Assembly: GCA_034435455.1 (NCBI GenBank) | Contig: DAOTXL010000123.1 | Coordinates: forward strand, 66,945 to 130,944 | Length of the DNA stretch: 64,000 nt | DNA from: DAOTXL01 sp034435455 | Lineage (GTDB): Bacteria > Chloroflexota > Anaerolineae > JAAYZQ01 | Direction: 5' to 3' | Shown: in pieces, positions 26,586-33,662 of the stretch | How the letters are laid out: each line of letters begins with the position of its first letter | Position numbering within the stretch: the first letter of the stretch is position 1 | Program-made: the position numbers and the translations under genes | Notes under the pieces: model-generated | Told to the model about the DNA's origin: nothing | Seen by the model: only the letters and a program-made list of their open reading frames with translations | Database searches by the model: none

Positions 26586-26615
26586 AGTATACGCGCAACC
26601 CCAGGCTTTTGTCAA
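26586..26615 (-). promoter_or_regulatory. Sigma70-type promoter for the lysine catabolic genes
   Basis: Minus strand TTGACA (26615-26610), 18-base spacer, TATACT (26591-26586). It lies upstream of the leader terminator and LKR. Confidence 0.7.
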
Positions 26616-26620
26616 ATACA

Positions 26621-26785
26621 AGAGCCTGTCTGAAAACGGGTGTGGGTCAGCCTTTCCAGGCTGTCCGGGCAGGTTGGAAAGCCTGCCCCACAGGTTTCTG
26701 GATAGGCTCTCAGAACCTATCCGAAAACGGGAGCGAGACGGCCTTTCCGAGCTGTTCGCCCAGGCCTTCGAGCCTGCCCTATCGG
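26621..26785. repeat. Two adjacent foldback elements of the AGAGCCTGTCTGAAAA family
   Basis: The first (26621-26710) starts AGAGCCTGTCTGAAAACGGG and ends GGATAGGCTCT, with inner arms GGCAGG and CCTGCC. The second, degenerate copy (about 26709-26785) repeats CCTATCCGAAAACGGG and the AGGCCTTCGAGCCTGCCC core. Related to 8916-9010. Confidence 0.6.
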
Positions 26786-26797
26786 TCTGTTACATAG

Positions 26798-27421
26798 TCA
26801 CTCAGAAGGGAGTCGAATAACCAGGTCGTACGGCTTGCGGCACCAGAAATAGCCATCCTGGGGGCTCCAGGTGGCCACCGTCCGCCGCCGGTGGACATAC
26901 TTGATCAGGGGGCCATTCGCGGTGGTCAGGTGGATCTGGGCCACATCCGGCCGCCACAGGCGGCGCACCAGCCCGCCGGAGCGCAAGGCACGATAGGGCC
27001 AGCCCAGCCACGGCGTCAGGTGACGGCGCAGCCGCCGCCAGGCGGCCCACATCTGCCCGACGCGCCCCCCCCAGACGCGCCGCACCCGCCCCTGGCGCTC
27101 GACAAAGCTGACGCGGCCGATCAGCTCTCCGGCCCGGACCGGCGCCGAATCGGGAGCAGGGCAGCCATCCCCCTGGGTGATCAGGCCGGCCGCGGTACAG
27201 GCCCGCACCCGGTGGACGACCGGCAGGACCTGACCTTCCGGGCGGGGGTGGGCAAACAGGATCACATCGCCGGGCCGCACCGCCTCCAGCGAGGCCGGCG
27301 ACACCAGCAGGATGTCCCCCGGCCGGAAGGTGCCGGACATGCTGCTGCCCCGGTAGGGGCAGGCGACCAGGCCGGTCTCTCTCCACCCATGCCGGCCTGG
27401 CAGGTTGGCGGTCAGATCCAT
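26798..27421 (-). CDS. S26-family signal-peptidase-like protease of the RiPP cluster
   Basis: 207 residues. The catalytic Ser lies in PYRGSSMSGTFRPGD and the family's second block is PVVHRV, where His replaces the bacterial Lys, as in SipW/ER-type signal peptidases. The rest is Arg/Trp-rich and no clear N-terminal membrane helix is seen, unlike secreted signal peptidases. It starts one base after the precursor stop, which suggests it processes or releases the modified peptide. Confidence 0.75.
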   Translation of the reverse strand: MDLTANLPGRHGWRETGLVACPYRGSSMSGTFRPGDILLVSPASLEAVRPGDVILFAHPRPEGQVLPVVHRVRACTAAGLITQGDGCPAPDSAPVRAGELIGRVSFVERQGRVRRVWGGRVGQMWAAWRRLRRHLTPWLGWPYRALRSGGLVRRLWRPDVAQIHLTTANGPLIKYVHRRRTVATWSPQDGYFWCRKPYDLVIRLPSE

Positions 27422-27422
27422 C

Positions 27423-27608
27423 CTATGAAGAATATCCTACGGTCCCAGTCGTACAGATTGACACCCAACTTCCAGTAGCACCACACCCCGGCTTTCCCGT
27501 TGGGTTCACTCCACTGGGGTTACAGGTGCCACCCAGGGCCGGCATCACCTCCCCCAGGTCGAGGATCTGCGGTTTGACATACTCGATCTTTTTTCGCTTC
27601 TCTTCCAC
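27423..27608 (-). CDS. RiPP precursor peptide (61 residues)
   Basis: Start GTG 27608 behind AAGGAGG. Leader 1-27: charged MEEKRKK, then YVKPQILDLGEV, the Y-x-x-P-x-I/L-x-x-LG pattern seen in leaders bound by PqqD-type recognition domains, ending ALGG. The probable core after GG is 34 residues, rich in Gly/Thr/Ser/Pro, with Cys at 29, 42 and 52. Position among two SPASM radical SAM enzymes, PqqD proteins and a protease supports a ribosomally made, post-translationally modified peptide, perhaps thioether-linked. Its first 89 bases overlap the 3' end of the HPr-kinase-like gene in another frame. Confidence 0.8.
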   Translation of the reverse strand: MEEKRKKIEYVKPQILDLGEVMPALGGTCNPSGVNPTGKPGCGATGSWVSICTTGTVGYSS

Positions 27609-28125
27609 GGTTTTCCTCCTTTCGTTGTAGGGCAACTGCGAGCAGTTGCCCTACAACCGGTGACAGGTCAAAGTACAGCTCATAGCCCGGCGCGGTCCGG
27701 CAGACGGCAGCCAGGTGGGCAAAGAGACCCTTTTTGCTCGCCAGATCATAGTCCCGTTGCCAGGCCACCTCAAACAGGGCATCGGTCAGGTAGCGGCAGG
27801 TTTCCAGTCCGCCCAGCGGCCTCAGGCGCGAGGTCGGCGCCTGAAACAGGCGAAAGATGGCCCGCAACGGGATGGCCCGCAGCGCGGTGGCCTCTTCTGC
27901 CGACAGCGGCCCCTCATACGCGCGTCGCCCCCCGTCGGCCACACCCCAGCGGCCATCCGGGCCGGGCACCAGGTAGACGACATCGGCGGCTATCTGCGGC
28001 GCATATCCGCTCAACAGCTCGCAGATGGTGCTCTTGCCGGCCCCCGACGGCCCCAGAAAGATCAGCGCCCCGCCGTCGGTCTGCACGGCCGAAGCATGGA
28101 CGGCCGGGATCAGGGGGGCGTTCAT
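27520..28125 (-). CDS. HPr-kinase-like P-loop protein of the RiPP cluster (ScmC-like)
   Basis: 201 residues from ATG 28125, overlapping the upstream radical SAM stop (ATGA). P-loop FLGPSGAGKST (about 24-34) and the downstream ADVVYLV segment match HprK-like proteins found in several RiPP and PqqD-linked cassettes. The natural end seems to be near GYELYFDLSP; after that the frame runs through a palindromic repeat (27625-27656) and into the precursor region, so the last 35-40 residues look acquired. Role unknown; phosphorylation of a serine or peptide is a guess. Confidence 0.75.
   Translation of the reverse strand: MNAPLIPAVHASAVQTDGGALIFLGPSGAGKSTICELLSGYAPQIAADVVYLVPGPDGRWGVADGGRRAYEGPLSAEEATALRAIPLRAIFRLFQAPTSRLRPLGGLETCRYLTDALFEVAWQRDYDLASKKGLFAHLAAVCRTAPGYELYFDLSPVVGQLLAVALQRKEENRGREAKKDRVCQTADPRPGGGDAGPGWHL
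27625..27656. repeat. Palindromic repeat copy 1
   Basis: Perfect 15-base arms TTGTAGGGCAACTGC and GCAGTTGCCCTACAA around GA. The same palindrome occurs at 31367-31394. It sits between the HPr-kinase-like domain and the precursor's ribosome-binding site. Confidence 0.75.
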
Positions 28126-29261
28126 GGTCCCCCTCGCCGCCGGCTGGCGGGAAAAAGCCCCCGCCGGTCGGCCTCGGCGCACAGCCAGGGGGGTGCTACC
28201 AGCCGCCCGCTATCCTGATAGTTCTGGGCCACGCAGTAGGTCAGGCAGCGGCGGGCGTGGATGCACTCCCCGCACACACCGGGATACTCCCCATCCAGCC
28301 CGGCGCGCAGTTGCCGCAGCAGGGGATGGTTCAGCCACACCTCGGCCACGCTCCTGTCCCGCAGGTGGCCAAAGCAGAGTTCCGGGATGGTCTGGCCGAT
28401 GCCGCACAGGGCCATCTCACCGCTGCCCAGGATGCCCAGGATGTGGCGCACATGGCACGAACCGTCGCCGGCTGACCGAACCAGTTCGCCCACGGTGTAC
28501 AGCGCCGGTGGCGTGCTCAGGATGAGGCGGATCGGCGTGCGCTGCTGCAACGGCCCGCGCACAAAATGGGCCAGCTCCAGCACCTCCTCCAGGTCCAGCG
28601 TTTCGCCCCGCTGATGCATGGCGATGCCCCGCCCGGCGCGCGTCACCGGGTTGAACTTGACCGAACCGGCCCCCAGCTCTATGGCTAATTGTACCACATC
28701 TTCCACAAATTGTAAAGTCCCCCGGTGGGGGCACATGATGAGCTGCGGTCGGTAGCCGGCTGCCGCCAGGTGGCGGAACCCCCTGACCGCAGCCTGGAAA
28801 CTGCCCTCCACCCCCCGGAAGGGGTCATGCACCGCGGCGTTGGGGCCGTCTATGCTCACCGACACAAAGGTGAGACGGGTGTGCTCCTTCAGGTGCCGGG
28901 CCAGGGCGGCATCAATCAGGGTGCCGTTGGTCTCCATGATGATCTCCAGCCCCTCGGCAGACAGGAAATCCACGATCTCGACAAAGTGGGGGTGGAGCGT
29001 CGGTTCCCCGCCGGTCAGCTTGACATGGGTCAGGCCCAACGGTTTGGCCTGGGCCACTGCCCGCCGCAGCAACTCCAGGTCCAGATATTCACCGGGCGAC
29101 GGCTCCCCCTGGACGAACCTGGGCACGATCCAGCAGTGGCGGCAGGCCAGATTGCAGCCGGAGGTCAGGTACAGGTAAAAGGAGGTGAGCGGGGGCACAC
29201 CCTCCGGCAGGGTGGGCGGTGGCCTTTCCGGGATCCCTTCTGGCATTGGATCACAGAGCAT
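28122..29261 (-). CDS. Radical SAM/SPASM enzyme, ScmF-like
   Basis: 379 residues. Radical SAM motif SGCNLACRHC (CxxxCxxC), GGEP, and a C-terminal SPASM region with several Cys (CHVR, LCGIGQ, CFGHL, CGECIHARRCLTYC) for auxiliary iron-sulfur clusters. The YLYLTSGCNLACRHCWI segment resembles the SynChlorMet cassette enzyme ScmF. It overlaps the preceding radical SAM gene by 11 bases (a second ATG at 29246 is possible). It should act on the precursor peptide. Confidence 0.85.
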   Translation of the reverse strand: MLCDPMPEGIPERPPPTLPEGVPPLTSFYLYLTSGCNLACRHCWIVPRFVQGEPSPGEYLDLELLRRAVAQAKPLGLTHVKLTGGEPTLHPHFVEIVDFLSAEGLEIIMETNGTLIDAALARHLKEHTRLTFVSVSIDGPNAAVHDPFRGVEGSFQAAVRGFRHLAAAGYRPQLIMCPHRGTLQFVEDVVQLAIELGAGSVKFNPVTRAGRGIAMHQRGETLDLEEVLELAHFVRGPLQQRTPIRLILSTPPALYTVGELVRSAGDGSCHVRHILGILGSGEMALCGIGQTIPELCFGHLRDRSVAEVWLNHPLLRQLRAGLDGEYPGVCGECIHARRCLTYCVAQNYQDSGRLVAPPWLCAEADRRGLFPASRRRGGP

Positions 29262-30366
29262 AATACGGGTCCTCCCCTCGATGCACCCGGTAGCAATCCC
29301 ACGGGTTGCGGGCGTTCAGTTGGCCGGTCAGATAGAGCGCCCCGGCCGGGTCGCCGCCGGTGCAAAAGCCCTGATAGGGGCAATCGCGGCAGGTGTCGAG
29401 CGTCTGCAACGGGATGGTGTGCCGCCGGCGCATGGCCTGAAGCAGCGGATGTTCGAGCCACACCTGCCGCAGATCGTCCACGCCGATGGTGCCCAGGTGC
29501 AGGCCGGCCAGTTGATGGCAGGGCACAATCGTCCCGTCGTGGTGCACCGACAGTTTGGAGAAGGGACAACCACAGGCGGACAATGTCCCCCGGCCGGGCA
29601 ACCCGCTGAGGCCGGCAGCCAGGCCCTCCTCGATCGCCTGAAAGCCGCGGGCCAGGGCCAGCGGACCGGCATTGGCGACGATCCTCCCCTCGTAGCGGGC
29701 GGCCAGGGCGACCAGCCTCTCCATGGCCTGCCGCCGCTGGGCCGGCGTCAGCAGGATCTCCTCCGCCTGGCGTTCCAGAATGCTGCAGGGGAAAACCTCG
29801 TTGGTGCTGATGAGCGGCAGACCCAGGTCATCGAGCAGCAGGTGGGCGATATTTTCCAGGTCATCCACGTTGTGGCGGTTGATCGTCACCCGCGCCACGG
29901 CCTTGAATCCTCCCTCCACCAGAAGCCGCAACCCCTGGATGGCGCGTTCGAAGCTGTTGGGGCGGCTGCGGTCATGGATCTCCGCCCGCGAGCCATCAAT
30001 CGAAACCTGGATGGAGTCCAGGCGGATCCGCCGCCTGCCCTGGTCAAAGCGGGCCAGCAGCCGGTCGGTGAGCAGGGTGCCGTTGGTCAGGATGGCATAG
30101 CGCATCCGGTTGGCAATGAGGCCATCCAGCAGGTCGAACAGATCGGGCCGGGTGAACGGCTCGCCACCGGTCAGATAGACCCGGTGCACGGCCAGGCGAC
30201 CCAGCTCCTCGAAAAAGGCCAGCCACCGCCCGGTGGGCAGGTCACGCCGCCCCACCATCTCGTCGGCGTAGTAGCAGTAGCGGCACTGGAGGTTGCAGCG
30301 CCCGGTAATGGCGATGTCCAGCTCCAGGGGAGCGGATGGCAGCCGTGACAGGGCCTGTTCGCTCAT
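29251..30366 (-). CDS. Radical SAM/SPASM enzyme, ScmE-like
   Basis: 371 residues from ATG 30366, overlapping the PqqD stop. Motif TGRCNLQCRYC, GGEPF, RVTINRHNVDDLENIA, and SPASM cysteines in CGCPFSKLSVHHDGTIVPC and CRDCPYQGFC. The segment RDLPTGRWLAFFEELGR closely recalls ScmE of the SynChlorMet cassette. Two dissimilar SPASM enzymes suggest two different modifications or a two-step crosslink. Confidence 0.85.
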   Translation of the reverse strand: MSEQALSRLPSAPLELDIAITGRCNLQCRYCYYADEMVGRRDLPTGRWLAFFEELGRLAVHRVYLTGGEPFTRPDLFDLLDGLIANRMRYAILTNGTLLTDRLLARFDQGRRRIRLDSIQVSIDGSRAEIHDRSRPNSFERAIQGLRLLVEGGFKAVARVTINRHNVDDLENIAHLLLDDLGLPLISTNEVFPCSILERQAEEILLTPAQRRQAMERLVALAARYEGRIVANAGPLALARGFQAIEEGLAAGLSGLPGRGTLSACGCPFSKLSVHHDGTIVPCHQLAGLHLGTIGVDDLRQVWLEHPLLQAMRRRHTIPLQTLDTCRDCPYQGFCTGGDPAGALYLTGQLNARNPWDCYRVHRGEDPYYAL

Positions 30367-30656
30367 CCGGCGACACCCTGGTAGAGGCCCACGAACCCTC
30401 TGGCCACCATCTGCTCCAGGAATTCGCCCACATCCTGGAGGACCTGGCCTTCCGGCACGTTGTTGCACCGTTCTGTCAGCGCAGCGGCCACCTCGCGCTG
30501 GGTGTGGGGATCGGCCAGTATCTGCCAGATCAACAACCCGGTGGGGTTGACCACCGCTACCTGGTCGGTATCGGGGTTGAACAGCAGGGCGCCGTCCGGC
30601 CCCTCCTCGCGGCACGAGACATCGGGATTGGCGATGTACAATGTCGGATCGTGCAT
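30363..30656 (-). CDS. PqqD-family peptide-recognition protein, ScmD-like
   Basis: 97 residues from ATG 30656, eight bases after AAAGGAG. The PqqD fold is seen in ALLFNPDTDQVAVVNPTGLLIWQIL, followed by the helical part ending VARGFVGLY. Such domains bind the leader peptide and present it to radical SAM enzymes. Four-base overlap with the ScmE-like gene. Confidence 0.82.
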   Translation of the reverse strand: MHDPTLYIANPDVSCREEGPDGALLFNPDTDQVAVVNPTGLLIWQILADPHTQREVAAALTERCNNVPEGQVLQDVGEFLEQMVARGFVGLYQGVAG

Positions 30657-30677
30657 GATCCCGGCTCCTTTCAAACC

Positions 30678-31178
30678 TCAGCGGAGCAATCCGACCTGCT
30701 CTACAAGGCCCAGTGCCACCATCTGGGCGACCACAGCCTGCACATCTTGCAGGATCGCTCCCAGGGGCTGGCCATAGTCATTGGCCATCTTCTCCGCCAC
30801 CTGGTACAGGCTGGCCTTGCCATCCAGCCGCAAGGCAATATCGCGGGCGGTGGCGTTCAGTTCCACCAGCCGCAGTTCCTCACAATGCAGAGCCAGTGAA
30901 CGTTCTCCAAAATCCTCGATGGCCACGGCCGGATTCAGCAGATAGATCTCGGGGCCCAGGCTTGAGCCTGGGCCATCGGCCTGAGCTTCAGGTTCGGCAT
31001 CAACGGCCATCAACCCTCTGGCCACCAGTCCGGTCACCAGCTCAAGGGTATCCTGCAACGCCACGTCCGGCGCTACGTCATAGATTTCATTCACCGCAGC
31101 AGCAATCTCGGCGATTGTCCTCTGCCCATCCGCCAGGTTCCAGATGGCGGTTCCCACCAGGTTCAGAGCACAGGACAT
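30678..31178 (-). CDS. Tandem PqqD-like protein, first domain N-terminally truncated by an in-frame UAG
   Basis: 166 residues from ATG 31178. The first part (ALNLVGTAIWNLADGQRT onward) is the C-terminal two thirds of a PqqD domain, and a complete second PqqD domain follows (about 75-166). The missing beta strands of domain 1 are encoded in the same frame upstream (to ATG 31280), separated by a TAG at 31185-31187. Translation of the shorter form from 31178 would lack part of the winged-helix fold. It is the first gene after the cluster promoter. Confidence 0.7.
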   Translation of the reverse strand: MSCALNLVGTAIWNLADGQRTIAEIAAAVNEIYDVAPDVALQDTLELVTGLVARGLMAVDAEPEAQADGPGSSLGPEIYLLNPAVAIEDFGERSLALHCEELRLVELNATARDIALRLDGKASLYQVAEKMANDYGQPLGAILQDVQAVVAQMVALGLVEQVGLLR

Positions 31179-31280
31179 CTGGCCCTAGCGGGCGATAAGG
31201 ATGGTCTCATGGCTGAGTGCCCGACACAGCCCTCCATCGGTTATACGCCTGAGCCGGGCCTGGATGGAAATGTGGGTCAT
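31179..31280 (-). pseudogene. 5' extension of the tandem PqqD gene, closed by TAG
   Basis: From ATG 31280 (GAAAGAG eight bases upstream) 31 codons read MTHISIQARL to ETILIAR, then TAG at 31185-31187, then GQM into the annotated gene. The extension supplies the N-terminal strands expected of PqqD (ALSHETILIAR ... GQMSCALN), so the UAG is probably a nonsense mutation or a recoding site. Confidence 0.6.
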
Positions 31281-31328
31281 CGGCTGTCTCTTTCAGGATG
31301 CCCAGGTTGGTGGATTGGCGCTAGATTT

Positions 31329-31357
31329 ATTATATCACGGACAATGTCTCTTGTCAA
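31329..31357 (-). promoter_or_regulatory. Consensus sigma70-type promoter of the RiPP cluster
   Basis: Minus strand TTGACA (31357-31352), exactly 17 bases, TATAAT (31334-31329). This is a perfect consensus. The start would be near 31322, 40 bases before ATG 31280. Confidence 0.85.
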
Positions 31358-31366
31358 ATTATCTGA

Positions 31367-31394
31367 GTAGGGCAACTGCGAGCAGTTGCCCTAC
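31367..31394. repeat. Palindromic repeat copy 2
   Basis: Arms GTAGGGCAACTGC and GCAGTTGCCCTAC around GA, identical in core to 27625-27656. It lies between two divergent promoters. Confidence 0.75.
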
Positions 31395-31410
31395 ATGCGC
31401 TCCTCTCGAT

Positions 31411-31439
31411 TTGACAGGGGCAGGCGGTTGTGCTATACT
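31411..31439 (+). promoter_or_regulatory. Sigma70-type promoter for the CoA-binding protein gene
   Basis: TTGACA (31411-31416), 17 bases, TATACT (31434-31439). Divergent from the RiPP promoter. The CsoR-like operator follows immediately. Confidence 0.75.
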
Positions 31440-31445
31440 TGTGTG

Positions 31446-31460
31446 TACCCCTGGGGGGTA
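31446..31460 (+). promoter_or_regulatory. CsoR/CstR-like operator
   Basis: Perfect inverted repeat TACCCC-TGG-GGGGTA at the expected transcription start of the CoA-binding gene. This form matches operators described for CsoR-family regulators (CsoR, CstR). It resembles the C/G-tract dyad before csoR at 2592-2620. Confidence 0.5.
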
Positions 31461-31532
31461 TGCAGGCAGAGGGGGGTTCTGCATGGAATCATCCCCCAAC
31501 GGGCAGGGAATTTGCCACAAAGGAGATCGGGA

Positions 31533-31943
31533 ATGGTGGAAGAGGCCAACAGGGAGCAACTGGTTGCTGATTTCATCAACCGGCGGGTGTGGGCGGTCGT
31601 CGGTGTCAGCCAGGACCGGAGCAAGTTTGGCAACCGCGTCTTTCGCACCCTGCGGGAAGCGGGCTATGTCGTCTACCCGGTCAACCCCCGGGGCGGCGAA
31701 GTGGAGGGGGTGCAGGTCTATCCCTCTCTGGCCGACCTGCCTGAGCGGCCGGAGGTGGTGGATATGGTGGTTCCGCCGGCCGTCACCGAGCAGGTGGTGA
31801 AGGAGGCCCATCGCCTGGGCCTGACCCGCATCTGGATGCAACCCGGCTCCGAGTCGGAGGCGGCCATTGCCTACTGCCGGGAGCATGGTCTGGAGGTGGT
31901 CTATGACACCTGTGCCATGGTCCGCAAGCGGCAGTGGGATTGA
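31533..31943 (+). CDS. CoA-binding domain protein (YccU-like)
   Basis: 136 residues from ATG 31533 behind AAGGAG. Rossmann-like CoA-binding fold: VWAVVGVSQDRSKFGNRVFRTL, VYPVNPRGGEVEGV, IWMQPGSESEAAIAYC and YDTCAMV. The family is small and of uncertain role; CoA binding is known structurally. The operator in its promoter suggests copper or persulfide control. Confidence 0.88.
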   Translation: MVEEANREQLVADFINRRVWAVVGVSQDRSKFGNRVFRTLREAGYVVYPVNPRGGEVEGVQVYPSLADLPERPEVVDMVVPPAVTEQVVKEAHRLGLTRIWMQPGSESEAAIAYCREHGLEVVYDTCAMVRKRQWD

Positions 31944-31961
31944 GCCCAGAAAGAAGGTTGG

Positions 31962-32642
31962 CTACTCCCCCTGGGCCTTTTTCCTGAGGCGTTTCAGGCC
32001 GGCCTGGGCTGCCTGGGCGCACGCCGAACCGGGCAGCAGGTCCAGGGCCTCGTTGAACTGCTGAATTGCCCTGGCATCCTCCCCTTTTTGTTCGTAGGCC
32101 AGCCCCAGGTTGTAACGGCAGACCGCTTCGTACTTGAGGCCCAACCTGGACCTCATCCCCTCCTGCAACACCCCTTCGAGGGTCTGGATGGCGGTTTCGA
32201 CCTGGCCGCAGTAGAGCTCGGCTGCGCCCCGGTTGGCCAACACGACGAGCCGCGACGAGGCATCGGGCCACCAGGCCAGCCCCAGGTTGTAGAGGGCAAA
32301 GGCCGCGTTGCGTCGCCCCCGACGCAGCAGCAGGTTGGCCACGTCTACCACCAGCCGCGAGCGCATGGTGACCAGGTAGAGCAGAAGGAGGAGAAGGACA
32401 GGGCTGAGCCGGATGCCCAGCAACCAGGAACCGCCCACCAGGAGGGCGGTCAGCGCCATCGCCTCCAAAGCGAACTGAACCGAGAGCCCCTCGCGGCGGA
32501 GGAACGATAATCCGCCAAAAACCAGGATATAGAGGCAGGCGACCAGCAACGACAGCAAGATTGGGTCCAGGGTTACCCCCTCGCTTCTAGCCCGGCCGGG
32601 CCGGAACCTGAAAGTGGCCTCACGCCCGGCCGGGCGGTACAC
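31962..32642 (-). CDS. Membrane protein with C-terminal TPR-like repeats
   Basis: About 226 residues. Three hydrophobic segments (LLVACLYILVFGGLSF and two more) are followed by helical repeats with NLGLAYEQKGEDARAIQQFNEALDLLPG, a TPR. The start is uncertain; GTG 32642 is chosen because it falls after the ArsA2 stop. It is the last gene of the ArsA operon and may be its membrane partner. Confidence 0.65.
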   Translation of the reverse strand: MYRPAGREATFRFRPGRARSEGVTLDPILLSLLVACLYILVFGGLSFLRREGLSVQFALEAMALTALLVGGSWLLGIRLSPVLLLLLLYLVTMRSRLVVDVANLLLRRGRRNAAFALYNLGLAWWPDASSRLVVLANRGAAELYCGQVETAIQTLEGVLQEGMRSRLGLKYEAVCRYNLGLAYEQKGEDARAIQQFNEALDLLPGSACAQAAQAGLKRLRKKAQGE

Positions 32643-32682
32643 TCGATCCGGCAAGACCTCGGAAGCCTCAGAGGTCTCGCCC

Positions 32683-33657
32683 TCAGGCAAAGAGGTGCTC
32701 TGCCGTCCGCCTGAGCATCTCCACACCCCTGACTTCGGTGTCGAACAACGGCAGCGCCGCCCGCACGTCGGGGAAGGTGCGCCAGATCTCGTCCATATAC
32801 TCGTCCTGCATGGCCACCCGGTTCTTGACGAAATCGGGCGTTCCGTCGTGAACACTGCTCTTATCAATCAGCATGTTGACCACCACCCCGCCGACCGGGA
32901 TGCCGAACTCGTCGAACCAGTGGATAAAGCGGCGGATGACGGCGATGGGCAGGGCTTCGGGCAGGGTGACGAAAAAGAAAGCCGTCCTTTCGGCGTCGGT
33001 CAGCAGCTCTTTGGCGTGGCCCATCCGCGTGCGCAGGTTGAGCAGATACTCCATCAAGGGGTCTTTTTCCTTCTTTTTCTTGCTGTACGAGAGGAGTTCG
33101 CGCAGGCTCATCGCCTCTTCGCGGCTCTGGACCATCTTGTTGACCCACATCGAATAGACATCCGACATGCCCAGCAGGCGGCGAGCATTGGCTGTGGGGG
33201 CGGTATCAAAGACGTACACCTGGTACTGGTCCTCGAACATGAGGTCAATCATGTTCTCGAACATGGCCGACTCTTCAAAGGCGGGGTTCATCGTCGCCGA
33301 TTCGACGAACTCGTCGGCCTTGGTCTTGATGTCGGCGAACTTTAAAAACCACTCGATCTTTTCCCGGATTTCCCGTTTCGACTTTTCGATGGTGTCGCGG
33401 GTGTCGATTTCATAGGCGTACAGGTTGGGCACGCCGGCCACCGGCGTGTGCCGGCCAAAGACGTCCTGGCCCAGCAGGCTGGTCAGGCTGTGCACCGGGT
33501 TGGTGGAAGCCAGCAGCGTCTTTTTGCCCTGTTGGGCGAACCACAGGGCCGTCGCGCCGGCCATCACCGTTTTGCCCACGCCCCCCTTGCCGCCGAAAAA
33601 GAGATACTTTAAGCGGGGATGTTCCGCCAGGAATTGGGCCGTGTTTTTCTCGATCAT
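32683..33657 (-). CDS. ArsA/Get3-like ATPase, paralogue 2 (switch I Asp replaced by Asn)
   Basis: 324 residues from ATG 33657. Deviant Walker A FFGGKGGVGKTV is intact. The switch I motif reads STNPVHSLTSLL where ArsA/Get3 have STDPAHxLSDxF, so the catalytic Asp is Asn. Switch II keeps DTAPT but continues AN instead of GH. It follows paralogue 1 by five bases. No arsenite-binding cysteines or arsB partner are seen, so an anion-efflux role is not supported. Confidence 0.82.
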   Translation of the reverse strand: MIEKNTAQFLAEHPRLKYLFFGGKGGVGKTVMAGATALWFAQQGKKTLLASTNPVHSLTSLLGQDVFGRHTPVAGVPNLYAYEIDTRDTIEKSKREIREKIEWFLKFADIKTKADEFVESATMNPAFEESAMFENMIDLMFEDQYQVYVFDTAPTANARRLLGMSDVYSMWVNKMVQSREEAMSLRELLSYSKKKKEKDPLMEYLLNLRTRMGHAKELLTDAERTAFFFVTLPEALPIAVIRRFIHWFDEFGIPVGGVVVNMLIDKSSVHDGTPDFVKNRVAMQDEYMDEIWRTFPDVRAALPLFDTEVRGVEMLRRTAEHLFA

Positions 33658-33662
33658 CGTCC

